Source: CAWJFP01 sp963842155 (lineage in GTDB: Bacteria > Pseudomonadota > Alphaproteobacteria > JACZXZ01). Taken from it: a stretch of DNA of 64,000 nucleotides. The notes under the pieces were generated by a model. It did not search any database, was not told where the DNA came from, and saw only the letters and a program-made list of their open reading frames with translations. The DNA is taken from NCBI GenBank assembly GCA_963842155.1, contig CAWJFP010000012.1, positions 124,001 through 188,000 on the forward strand, given 5' to 3'. The position numbers and the translations under genes are program-made. Shown here one piece after another: positions 36,031 through 44,316 of this stretch. The stretch's first letter is position 1. Each line of letters starts with the position of its first letter.

Positions 36031-37772
36031 AAGTTCGCCGCGGCCAACGCAGGCGGCGCCACGATCTCGCGCGCGCCGTAGACGCCGTCCGCCGTCACCA
36101 CGAAGTCGATGCGCCCGGCGCGGAGCGCATTGAGGCAGTCTTTCGGCGAATTGACGATGGGCTCCTCGTGGGCGTTGAAGCTGGTGTTGACCAGCGCGGG
36201 CAGGCCGGTAAGCGCCTTGAAGCAACGAAGAATCTCGTAGTAGAGCGGGTTCTGGCGACGCTCGACGATCTGCGGCCGGGCCGTGCCGTCGATGTGGACG
36301 ACCGCGGGCAGGCAGTCCTCCCATTTGCGCCGCACCGCACAGGTAACGGTCATGAAGCGGCAGGCGTAGCGATTGACCGCCGAGATGTCGAAAACCTCGC
36401 TCGCGTCCTCGGCGGCCACCACGGGGGCGAAGGGCATGAACTCGCTCCGCGCGAGGCGCTCGTTGAGGCTGTCGTTGAGCGTGCGGTCGTTGGGGCTGGC
36501 GAGGATCGAGCGATTGCCGAGCGCGCGGGGCCCATACTCCATCGGGCCCGCGTAAAGCGCCCCGATATGCCCTTGCGCCAGCAGGCGGGCGGCGGTCAGG
36601 GCCGACGGGCCCGAAAGCGCGGCGACGCCAGGGACGGCGAGCGCTCGGCCGATCTCGTCGTCGTAGTCGCGGCCGAGCGACAGGCTCTCGAGGCGATAGC
36701 GCCGGTCGAGCCATTTCGCGGGTCCGTCGCGCTGGAGGAGGAATTCGAGCGGGCCGCCCGCCGCGAGCCCCTCGTCGCCCATCGCCGGGAAGACGAAGAT
36801 CTCCTCGACGCCGGTGCCCTCGGCGAGCAGGCGATTGAGGCGCACGTTGGCGAACACGCCGCCCGCAAGCCCGAGCCGCCGGCCGCCATGAAGCTGCAAC
36901 AGGCGCCCTATGGCGCCGAGGACGAAGTCCTCGAGGACTTGCTGGATCGAGGCGGCCATGTCCTCGCGGCTCGCCGTCGCTGCAAGCCGCCGGATGTCCT
37001 GCGCCATCGCGCCATAATCCCGATAGTCGCTCTCGATGCGGCCAGCGTCGTCGATGCGAAAATGCCGCGCCAGCTCGTCATAGAGAACCGGCTGGCCGAA
37101 CGCCGCGAGCCCCGTCAACTTTCCCTCGTGCCGCAGCATCCTGAAGCCGAGCGCCGCCGTGGCAAGGCCATAGGCCATGCCGAGGCTGTCGATGCGCCGC
37201 GGCGCGAGCAGCTCGCGGTCGTCGCCGAAGAAATTCTCCAGCTTGCCGTCCCTGAGCCGGCGCGCGCTGTAATGCACATTGTCGCCGCCGCCGTCCGCCG
37301 TATAGACGAGCGCGTCGTCCCAGTCCGTGAAGAAAAGCGCCGGCAGCGCGTGCGCCGAGTGGTGGTTGCAAAAGTAGAGCGGCACCCGAGGGCGGAAGCC
37401 GAGCTCGGCGCGGAAGCGTTCATCCTCGAACAGCCGCAGCGCATCGGCTTCCTGCCGTTGCCGAAGCTGTCCCTCGAGCGACTTGGGCCGCTTGGCGCGC
37501 CGATCGGGCAAATGCATTCGCAGGCGCTGGAGGAGGCCCCAGCGGAGATGACGGCGCGGAAAAACGCCGCGCGTCGAGACGATCGCATCGACCTCGCGCG
37601 GGCCTATGCCCGCAATCGCGAGCACCTCGTCGATCGCAGCCTCGGGAATGCCGTCGCCGTCGCCCTTGACGCGCGTCAGCCGTTCCGTCTGCACGGCCGC
37701 GACCAGCCGGTAGTCGTCATAAAGCGCGGCCGCTGAATCGTGCCACGCCGGATGGATGCCGAGAATCAGCAA
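36027..37772 (-). CDS. Carbamoyltransferase family protein (NodU/CmcH type)
   Basis: The protein of 581 residues starts MLILGIHPAWHDSAAALYDD, the family opening. It has the metal-binding CNHHSAHALPALFFTDWDDALVYTADGGGDN, LGLAGGVFANVRLN, YAGPMEYGPRALGNRSILASP, and the C-terminal domain ending around ALVNTSFNAHEEPIVNSP. Members transfer a carbamoyl group from carbamoyl phosphate through a carbamoyl-adenylate to hydroxyls of sugars or antibiotics. No sugar-synthesis genes are adjacent; the target could be a surface glycan. The 5' region is followed by 555 non-coding bases (37773-38328). Confidence 0.92.
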   Translation of the reverse strand: MLILGIHPAWHDSAAALYDDYRLVAAVQTERLTRVKGDGDGIPEAAIDEVLAIAGIGPREVDAIVSTRGVFPRRHLRWGLLQRLRMHLPDRRAKRPKSLEGQLRQRQEADALRLFEDERFRAELGFRPRVPLYFCNHHSAHALPALFFTDWDDALVYTADGGGDNVHYSARRLRDGKLENFFGDDRELLAPRRIDSLGMAYGLATAALGFRMLRHEGKLTGLAAFGQPVLYDELARHFRIDDAGRIESDYRDYGAMAQDIRRLAATASREDMAASIQQVLEDFVLGAIGRLLQLHGGRRLGLAGGVFANVRLNRLLAEGTGVEEIFVFPAMGDEGLAAGGPLEFLLQRDGPAKWLDRRYRLESLSLGRDYDDEIGRALAVPGVAALSGPSALTAARLLAQGHIGALYAGPMEYGPRALGNRSILASPNDRTLNDSLNERLARSEFMPFAPVVAAEDASEVFDISAVNRYACRFMTVTCAVRRKWEDCLPAVVHIDGTARPQIVERRQNPLYYEILRCFKALTGLPALVNTSFNAHEEPIVNSPKDCLNALRAGRIDFVVTADGVYGAREIVAPPALAAANF

Positions 37773-38122
37773 CGCCCCGCCCCCGTCGTCCGGCGCCGAT
37801 TTTTATCGAGGAACCAGGCCGAGATGCCGCCGGGTAGACCCCTCTTCCCGGAAGACCCGCCTCGTCAATCGCCGGCAAGAGGAAACTGGCAAACCTTCGG
37901 CGAGCTGTCAATCCGCTTGCGGAACTCGTCTCGCCCGGGCGGATGCGCCGCAGCCAGCCCTGGCTCGCGCGGCCGAACGGCTCGATCGGATCGATGCGAT
38001 GCGATCCGACGGTTGCGGGGTCTCTTTTCTTCAACCGCGGCGTCCTCGAGTTTCGTTCTATCAGCCGCTTAGCGGCGCCATTTTGATCGGTTCAAAGTGA
38101 CTTAAGAAAATGATAACCATAG

Positions 38123-38192
38123 AATATAGTTTACGTCGATTTACTATATTGCTTCGGCCGCACCGGCATTACTACTTAAAGACGTAAGTAAT
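38123..38192. promoter_or_regulatory. AT-rich control region of the fimbrial operon with inverted repeats
   Basis: In a strongly AT-rich island within otherwise GC-rich DNA there is a perfect inverted repeat AATATAGT-N12-ACTATATT (38123-38130, 38143-38150). A second, ATTACT-N13-AGTAAT (38168-38173, 38187-38192), lies nearer the first fimbrial gene. These look like regulator sites or the promoter of the chaperone-usher operon. The rest of 37773-38328 shows no gene I can support. Confidence 0.5.
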
Positions 38193-38328
38193 ACCGACAT
38201 TTTGTCGAAATTTATTCATGAATTTTTAAAAACCCCTGCGGCATCATCCGCACGTGAAAACGAAATTCCCGGCCGTCTGGGAGTTGTGGGAGCCATACCG
38301 GGCGCCTTTCAAAAAGGGGGAGTACAAG

Positions 38329-38841
38329 ATGACTTTTCGATCCTTGCGTCGCGCGCCGTTGCGAAATCTGGGGCTGCTTGCCATTCTGGCGGGCATCGGT
38401 TCATGGGCCTCGCCGGCACCCGCAACGACGGTGACATCCAACATGGCGGTTTCCGCGACCATCGTGAAGGCCTGCAATCTGTCCACCACCGCGCTGAGCT
38501 TCGGCAACTACACGTTCAATACCGGCAACCTCACGGCGACGGCGACGGTCACCATCAACTGCAGCAAGAACACGTCGTCAACGATCTCCATTTCGTTGGG
38601 CAACAACGCCAACCTCGGCAGTTTCGGCACGCGAGCGATGACCGACGGATCCGGCGATTACCTCGGCTACGAAATCTACACGAACTCCTCCAATACGACG
38701 GTCTGGAACACGACGAACACCCAGACGGTCACCAATTCCAACCCCGCGGTCAACCTCACCGCCTACGGCACGATCGGCACGGGTCAGGCCTTGCCCACCG
38801 GCAGCTATACCGACACCGTGGTCGTCACCGCGACGTTCTAG
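38329..38841 (+). CDS. Spore coat U (SCPU) domain fimbrial subunit, copy 1
   Basis: A signal peptide (RNLGLLAILAGIGSWASPAPA) precedes a single SCPU domain: SATIVKACNLSTTALSFGNY, TVTINCSKNTSSTISISL (the two Cys of the disulfide), and the C-terminal donor-like strand GSYTDTVVVTATF. Such proteins are subunits of archaic (Csu-type) chaperone-usher pili. Length is 170 from ATG 38329, preceded by AAGGGGGAG. The protein is about 85% identical by eye to the next gene, a tandem duplication. It lies at the head of the fimbrial cluster and is probably the major pilin. Confidence 0.92.
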   Translation: MTFRSLRRAPLRNLGLLAILAGIGSWASPAPATTVTSNMAVSATIVKACNLSTTALSFGNYTFNTGNLTATATVTINCSKNTSSTISISLGNNANLGSFGTRAMTDGSGDYLGYEIYTNSSNTTVWNTTNTQTVTNSNPAVNLTAYGTIGTGQALPTGSYTDTVVVTATF

Positions 38842-38910
38842 CGCGGGAGCCCGGCCGTTTGCGCACCATCGCAAATTTTGCCGGGCGCCATACGAATGAG
38901 GAAGAACAAC

Positions 38911-39423
38911 ATGACTTTTCGCTCCAAACATGGCGTGCTGTTGCGAAATCTGGGGCTGCTTGCCCTTCTGGCGGGCATCGGTTCGTGGGCCTCTCCAGCG
39001 CCCGCGGGAACGGCGACATCGAACATTGCGGTTTCCGCGACCGTCACCAAGGCGTGCAATCTGAGCGCCACCGCATTGAGCTTCGGCAACTACACGTTCA
39101 ACACGGGCAATCTCACGGCGACGGCGACCGTCACTATCCAATGCACCAAGAACACCTCGTCCGCCATATCCATTTCGTTGGGGAACAACGCCGGCCTAGG
39201 GAGTTTTGGCACGCGAGCGATGACCGACGGGGCCGGCGATTATCTCGGCTACGAGATCTACGAGGATGCCGCCAATACGACGGTCTGGAACGCGACGAAC
39301 ACCCAGACGGTCGCCAATTCCAGCCCGGCGGTCAACCTCACCGCCTACGGCACGATCGGCACGGGCCAGGCTTTGCCCACCGGCAGCTACAGCGACACGG
39401 TGGTCGTCACCGCGACCTTCTAG
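38911..39423 (+). CDS. Spore coat U (SCPU) domain fimbrial subunit, copy 2
   Basis: This tandem paralogue of the preceding gene has the same length (170), the same signal peptide core and the same ending (GSYSDTVVVTATF). Differences cluster at the N terminus and in one loop, where TNSS becomes EDAA. The Cys pair is conserved (KACNLSATAL, TIQCTKNTSS). ATG 38911 has GAGGAAG at the right distance. Two near-identical pilins may allow gene-dosage or antigenic differences. The 299 bases after it (39424-39722) show no gene. Confidence 0.92.
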   Translation: MTFRSKHGVLLRNLGLLALLAGIGSWASPAPAGTATSNIAVSATVTKACNLSATALSFGNYTFNTGNLTATATVTIQCTKNTSSAISISLGNNAGLGSFGTRAMTDGAGDYLGYEIYEDAANTTVWNATNTQTVANSSPAVNLTAYGTIGTGQALPTGSYSDTVVVTATF

Positions 39424-39722
39424 TGCCGGCTGCTGCATCGCGACGGCCGATCGGCGATGGCGTAATGCGTGGCTCGGGAGCGATGATGGGATCGCACGAG
39501 GAGGCGCATGGTTAATGGAACCTGGACCAAGAATCCGAAGTTGCCTGGAATAGCGGCGGCGAGAAGCAAGTAGGCGGCCGGCAAGCAGTCGCCTCTGCGG
39601 CGCTCTCATGCCTTTCCTTCCTTGCAGCGCCTCGTCTTGCTATACTCGGCGCCGAGCCGTGCAAGGCGCATGCATAATAAATCGTAAACGCGCGCCGGCC
39701 GGCTGGAGCGGGGTCGGCAGCG

Positions 39723-40227
39723 TTGCAGAGCGGATTCAAGCCGAGCGTGATCTTGCGGAGCACGGCTCTGTTGAGCGTGCTGGCGATGCTTGGCATGAAT
39801 TCCTCGGGCGCCTTTGCCGGGAGCGTCACGGCCCCGATGGTCGTCACGGTGACGATAACGAAATTCTGCAATTTGACCACGAGGGCCGGGCCGGTAGGCG
39901 CCGAGCGCGACGACCCTGCAACGCCTGCGGCCGTCATCCTCGATTGCAGTCGAGCGAGCGCCCCCACTGTTGCGTTGAGCGCGGATGGCGATCCGGGCAA
40001 AACTGCCGTGAGCGCGCGCGTGACGACGGACGCTACCGGGGGCTATGCGCAGTATGTCGTCTCGCCGAGCTCGACGGCCGCGCCGACGCCTCGCCCGCCA
40101 AAGCTCCGGCCTGGCGACGTTCCTCGCGGAGAAATCCATCTCAAAATTGGCGCGCCCGTCGAGGCCGCTCCGAATCTCCTTGGCCGGGGCCTCGACAAAT
40201 ATCGTCATCGTCACGGCAACGTTCTGA
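39723..40227 (+). CDS. Divergent third SCPU-type fimbrial subunit (frameshift in the C-terminal part)
   Basis: The N-terminal half has a signal peptide (LSVLAMLGMNSSGAFA) and TAPMVVTVTITKFCNLTTRAG, matching the first strand and Cys of SCPU pilins; LDCSRASAPTVALSAD supplies the second Cys. The frame then goes wrong: the expected ending, ASTNIVIVTATF, is found one frame away with a stop at 40225-40227. A single shift between about 40090 and 40190 would join them. The central part is Pro-rich and unlike the other subunits. The TTG at 39723 is a weak start; a GTG at 39747 is an alternative. It is either a minor pilin with an assembly error or a decaying copy. Confidence 0.6.
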
Positions 40228-40442
40228 TGGAGCGCCGGGCGGCCTTATCTTCCGACCTGCCAGGGCACAACGAAGAACGCGGCGCATGATCGTCGGATGT
40301 CTTTCCGTCCAATCATGTCAGCGCGGCACGGTACGCGTACCGGTAGTATCTGCGTAATAATATTAAATCGCAACATAGTATAATCTGTTGCACACAATTC
40401 GATACACTATATGATTCGAGAAATGATTCGAGTCGCTTCAAT

Positions 40443-40461
40443 ATGGACGAAATTCGTCCAT
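40443..40461. promoter_or_regulatory. 19-bp perfect palindrome upstream of the fimbrial chaperone
   Basis: ATGGACGAA-A-TTCGTCCAT is a perfect dyad with 9-base arms around one central base. It lies in a 340-400 base AT-rich gap (40228-40626) before the chaperone gene, which otherwise has no recognisable coding content. It resembles a transcription-factor operator and could allow the chaperone, usher and tip genes to be regulated apart from the pilins. Confidence 0.5.
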
Positions 40462-40626
40462 TTAATCGCCGATCAATTAGCCTAGCGCGTCGGTCGCGTC
40501 CGATGTGACGAGGCGGACGCGCGTCGGCGGTCAAGTCTTCGCTGTTGCGATCGGGCCTGCAGCCTGCAAGCGCGGTCCACGACGGCGTCCGGTACGGGTC
40601 CACCGTATAGTCCCGGAGACGCAGCC

Positions 40627-41454
40627 ATGGCTTGCCGCAAGATTTTCATACGCCACGCGATCTTCCTCGCGCTGCGCGCTCTCGTCGCTATCGTCTTGGC
40701 GCCCGCTTTCTCCCACGCGGGCGAAGTCCAGATCTCGCCGACCGAAGTGGCAATCAGCCCTAGCGCGCCGACCGAGCTGCTCAGCCTCACAAACCAGGGC
40801 GACGACACGCTCCGCTACGAGCTGACCACCTTCGCCTGGGCGCAGACCGCCAATGGCGGCATGGTTCTCACCAAGACCGAGGATATCATCGCCTTTCCGT
40901 CGTTGATCACGCTCGGTCCGCGGCAGACAAAGCGGATTCGGTTCGGCGCCCAGGTTACCTTCGGCGACGTAGAGAAGACATATCGCGCGATCCTGCAGGA
41001 GTTGCCGAGCGACAAGCAGGCAGGCGGCACGCCCTCGATCAAATTCGTTGCCAGGGTGAGCCTGCCGATTTTCATGAGAAGCGCCGCGGCGCGGCCGGAG
41101 CCGCATGTCGGGCCGCCGTCGCTTACAGGGAACGTCGTGAGCTTTCCCGTTCTGAATTCCGGGACAGCCCATTTCATGCTGCGGACAATACGCGCCGTGG
41201 GATTGGATTCGGGCGGCCGCAACGTCTTCGAGGTCTCGACCCAAGGCTGGTATGTGCTGGCCGCCGGGCGCCGCGACTACCGCTTGTCGCTGAGCGAGGC
41301 CGATTGCCGGCGGTTGGGCCGCCTCGTTCTCGAGGCGGAGATCGACGCCGCGCCGACACGCGCCGAATTTCCCCTGACCTGCGCGAGCAGCGGCTCCGCC
41401 GGAAAGACCGAGTTCCTCAAATCGCCCGAAGCGACGCAGTCCGGGACGCCATGA
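40627..41454 (+). CDS. Periplasmic fimbrial chaperone (PapD-like)
   Basis: A signal peptide (IFLALRALVAIVLAPAFSHA) is followed by an immunoglobulin-like PapD domain: VQISPTEVAISPSAPTELLSLTNQGDDTLRYELTTFAWAQ, then FPSLITLGPRQTKRIRFGAQVTF with the conserved Arg/Lys that anchor a subunit C terminus, and RAILQELPSD. The long FGFL-type Csu/archaic chaperones have similar length; here 275 residues. The tail after about residue 255 is variable. It lies 27 bases before the usher gene. Confidence 0.92.
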   Translation: MACRKIFIRHAIFLALRALVAIVLAPAFSHAGEVQISPTEVAISPSAPTELLSLTNQGDDTLRYELTTFAWAQTANGGMVLTKTEDIIAFPSLITLGPRQTKRIRFGAQVTFGDVEKTYRAILQELPSDKQAGGTPSIKFVARVSLPIFMRSAAARPEPHVGPPSLTGNVVSFPVLNSGTAHFMLRTIRAVGLDSGGRNVFEVSTQGWYVLAAGRRDYRLSLSEADCRRLGRLVLEAEIDAAPTRAEFPLTCASSGSAGKTEFLKSPEATQSGTP

Positions 41455-41481
41455 TGCGATTGCGACGGCGCCGATAGCGCG

Positions 41482-43806
41482 ATGAATCTCGGCCGAGCGC
41501 TCGCCGCGATCGCGCGCCTCGGGCTATTATGGATGCTTCATTTTCCGATCGTCGCCGCGGCAGCCGAAGAGCCTCGACCCGCCCTCATCACGCTGACGGT
41601 CAACGACGTGGATCAGGGCGTCGTCAAGGCGCTCGTTCGCGGCAAGGACTTCCTTCTCCCGCTTGAATCTTTGCGCAAAGCCGGCCTCGCCGCGATAGCG
41701 AAACATCAGGAGGTCATCGCCGGCTCGACTTATGTGAATGTGGCCTCGCTGGCGCCGAAAGTCAGCTACAGCTACGACGACGCGAATCTCGTGCTCCATC
41801 TCACGGCGGAACCGACGCTACTGCCGGCCTTGTCGATCGACGTCGGGCGCGCGCGGCCCAACGACATCACATATCTCAGCTCGCCCAGCGCCTTCGTCAA
41901 CTACGCAGTCACGATGGAGGACGCCAATAGCTTCAGCGCCTTCAGCGAGCAGGGCGCGAACTTCGGAAGCTGGGGTCCCGCGGATAGCATCTTCTTCGAC
42001 AATATCCTGTCTCGCGACAGCTTTGGCCAGTTCTCCCGTTCCACCACGAACCTGACCTTCGACAACCGCGCCGATCTCATCCGTCTGCAACTCGGCGACA
42101 CGCTCGCCAGCGGCGGCACTCTCGGCGGCGTGGCTCCGCTCGGCGGCATCGGCTTTTCCAAGGAATTCACGATCGACCCCTATTTCACGCCGTTTCCGGG
42201 CCAGCGTTTTTCGGGCGTGGTGAACACGCCCTCGACCGCGGACATCTATGTGAACGGCGTTCTGGTGCGGAGCATCAGCCTGCCGCCGGGGCCTTTCAAC
42301 CTGCAGAACATCCCCATCCTGAACGGCAGCGGCGATACGCGCGTCGTCATCCGCAATGCTTTCGGTCAACAGCAGGTGCTGACCGCGCCCTATTATCTCG
42401 CCGCCCAGGCGTTGGCGGAAGGCGTTCAGCAGTTCAATTACGAGCTCGGCTTCGAGCGCAACATGACGACCAACAGCGTGATCGGCGATTATGGCCGCCC
42501 CGGATTCGTGGCGCAGCATCGCTACGGCTGGAACGATTACATCACCCCAGGCGCTTTCTTCGAGGGCGACCAGCGGGTGCAATCGGGCGGCCCGGAGCTG
42601 ACCATCAGCCTGCCATTCGGGCAGCTAGCCCTCGCCGGCGCCGGCAGTCACGACGAGAACGACGCCGGTTGGGCGGGATCGGCAAGCTACAGCTACATCT
42701 CGAGCGGTTTCAGCGTCGGCGGCGACTACAACCGTTACAGCCGGCGCTTCGCCAATCTCACCATGACCCCGGACAGCGACCGGGCGCTCATCGAGCTCGA
42801 CGCTTTCATCAGCGTCCCGCTCGGCACCGTGGATCTGACGGGGCAGCTGTCGCGTAGCATCGACCGCGATACGGGACGCACCGACGGAGCCAGCATCACG
42901 GCGACAAAGCAGGTCACCGACTGGGCATACCTGGCGGCGACGATCAGTCACGCGCGCCAACCGGGCCAGAGCACCGACAATCGCATCTTCCTGTCGCTTA
43001 CCTTGACGCTGAACAACGAAACCACCGCCACTTTCTCGGCAAGCCGCGGCCATGGCGGCACCATAGGCACCGCACAGGTCGAGAAATCCCTGCCGCGGGG
43101 GGAGGGCTATGGCTATCTTATTCAAGGCCAGGACGGACCTCAGGCGACCCAGCTGGCCAATCTGCAATATCAGGGTGCATTTGGTCTCTACGAGTTCGAC
43201 TATGCCCGCAATCAGGGCCAGAACACGACCAGCCTGAGCGCGAGCGGCGCTCTCGCCGTTGTCGGCGACGAGCTGTTCGCGACGCGAGCGGTGACCGATG
43301 GCTTCGCGCTGCTTCGCGTGCCGGGCGTCAAAGGCGTGACCGGATATCTCGAGAACCAGCCGATCGGCCGCACGGACGGCGATGGCGATCTCCTGGTGCC
43401 GAATCTCTCGAGCTACTTGGGCAATCACTTGAGCATCAACGACCAGGACATCTCGATCGACTACGACATCGGGAGCACCGAGCGTACCGTGGCGACGCCC
43501 TATCGCGGCGCCGCGATCGTCGATTTCTCCGTCCAGCGCTTGAAAATCTATACCGGGACGCTCAAAATCAAGGCGGGAGATCGGACAATCATCCCGGCCT
43601 ACGGCGAAATGGTTATTTCGGCAAAGGGCGGCGAATTCAGCTCGCCCATCGGGTCATACGGGCAGTTCTACTTCGAGAATTTGCCGGCCGGCAACCTGCC
43701 GGCAGTGATCCGATACGCGGGCCAGGAATGCCGCCTCACGCTCGAGGCGCCGGCGGGCGCGGAGCGGTCGGTAAAACTTGGGGAGCTGACATGCGTGCAG
43801 CATTGA
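41482..43806 (+). CDS. Outer-membrane fimbrial usher
   Basis: The 774-residue protein with a signal peptide belongs to the archaic usher family (PapC/CsuD-like): N-terminal binding domain, beta-barrel region with DNILSRDSFGQFSRSTTNLTF, and the plug-side motif FTPFPGQRFSGVVNTPSTADIYVNGVLV followed by LPPGPFNLQNIPI. C-terminal domains include GRTDGDGDLLVPNLSSYLGN and ENLPAGNLPAVIRYAGQECRL. Ushers pore pilus subunits through the outer membrane in turn. Its stop overlaps the start of the tip subunit by 16 bases, so they are co-translated. Confidence 0.95.
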   Translation: MNLGRALAAIARLGLLWMLHFPIVAAAAEEPRPALITLTVNDVDQGVVKALVRGKDFLLPLESLRKAGLAAIAKHQEVIAGSTYVNVASLAPKVSYSYDDANLVLHLTAEPTLLPALSIDVGRARPNDITYLSSPSAFVNYAVTMEDANSFSAFSEQGANFGSWGPADSIFFDNILSRDSFGQFSRSTTNLTFDNRADLIRLQLGDTLASGGTLGGVAPLGGIGFSKEFTIDPYFTPFPGQRFSGVVNTPSTADIYVNGVLVRSISLPPGPFNLQNIPILNGSGDTRVVIRNAFGQQQVLTAPYYLAAQALAEGVQQFNYELGFERNMTTNSVIGDYGRPGFVAQHRYGWNDYITPGAFFEGDQRVQSGGPELTISLPFGQLALAGAGSHDENDAGWAGSASYSYISSGFSVGGDYNRYSRRFANLTMTPDSDRALIELDAFISVPLGTVDLTGQLSRSIDRDTGRTDGASITATKQVTDWAYLAATISHARQPGQSTDNRIFLSLTLTLNNETTATFSASRGHGGTIGTAQVEKSLPRGEGYGYLIQGQDGPQATQLANLQYQGAFGLYEFDYARNQGQNTTSLSASGALAVVGDELFATRAVTDGFALLRVPGVKGVTGYLENQPIGRTDGDGDLLVPNLSSYLGNHLSINDQDISIDYDIGSTERTVATPYRGAAIVDFSVQRLKIYTGTLKIKAGDRTIIPAYGEMVISAKGGEFSSPIGSYGQFYFENLPAGNLPAVIRYAGQECRLTLEAPAGAERSVKLGELTCVQH

Positions 43807-44246
43807 TGGCGATCTTTCTCGCCGCCGGCCTGCTGCCGCTATTCGACGGAACAGCGGCGGCGAATTCCTGCACGCTTTCATCGACGGCCGTGTCTTTCAA
43901 CAGCTACAATATCTTTTCCTCCGCGAACACACTTGCGACCGGATCGGTCAGCTTCAGATGCACGTTCTCGGCTGCGATCACGATCCAGCTCAGCAAGGGT
44001 CACGCGACGACCTTCAATCCCCGCACGATGACGTTCAGCAGCAGCGTTTTGAACTACAATCTGTACCAGGACGCGGCCTTGACGGAGATTTGGGGTGACG
44101 GGACGGGCGGCAGTACGGAATATAGCAACAGTCACCCGGGCACCAGTACCGTCACGCTGACTGTCTATGGGAGCATCCCCGCGCTGCAGCAGGGCGTCGC
44201 CGCCGGCGCCTACAGCGACAGCATCACCGCGACGATCACCTTCTGA
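43791..44246 (+). CDS. SCPU-domain tip or minor fimbrial subunit
   Basis: A signal peptide (MAIFLAAGLLPLFDGTAAA) leads into a domain of SCPU type: NSCTLSSTAVSFNSYNIFSS, VSFRCTFSAAITIQLSKG (two Cys) and the ending GAYSDSITATITF. Length is 151 from ATG 43791, which overlaps the usher 3' end. It differs clearly from the two tandem pilins and its place after the usher fits a tip adhesin as in Csu-type pili. Binding target is unknown. Confidence 0.88.
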   Translation: MRAALMAIFLAAGLLPLFDGTAAANSCTLSSTAVSFNSYNIFSSANTLATGSVSFRCTFSAAITIQLSKGHATTFNPRTMTFSSSVLNYNLYQDAALTEIWGDGTGGSTEYSNSHPGTSTVTLTVYGSIPALQQGVAAGAYSDSITATITF

Positions 44247-44316
44247 GAGGCTCTGGTCGCTCGCGCAACATCGATTGTCCGTTCCGGGGCGATGCGCAGA
44301 AATTCGGATTAAGCCG

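Noticed and set aside
36168..37736. 522-residue plus-strand frame opposite the carbamoyltransferase
   Set aside because: It is a frame shadow; the minus strand carries all family motifs.
37756..38100. Small plus-strand frame before the fimbrial operon
   Set aside because: No ribosome site, motif or family resemblance; composition like that of non-coding DNA here.
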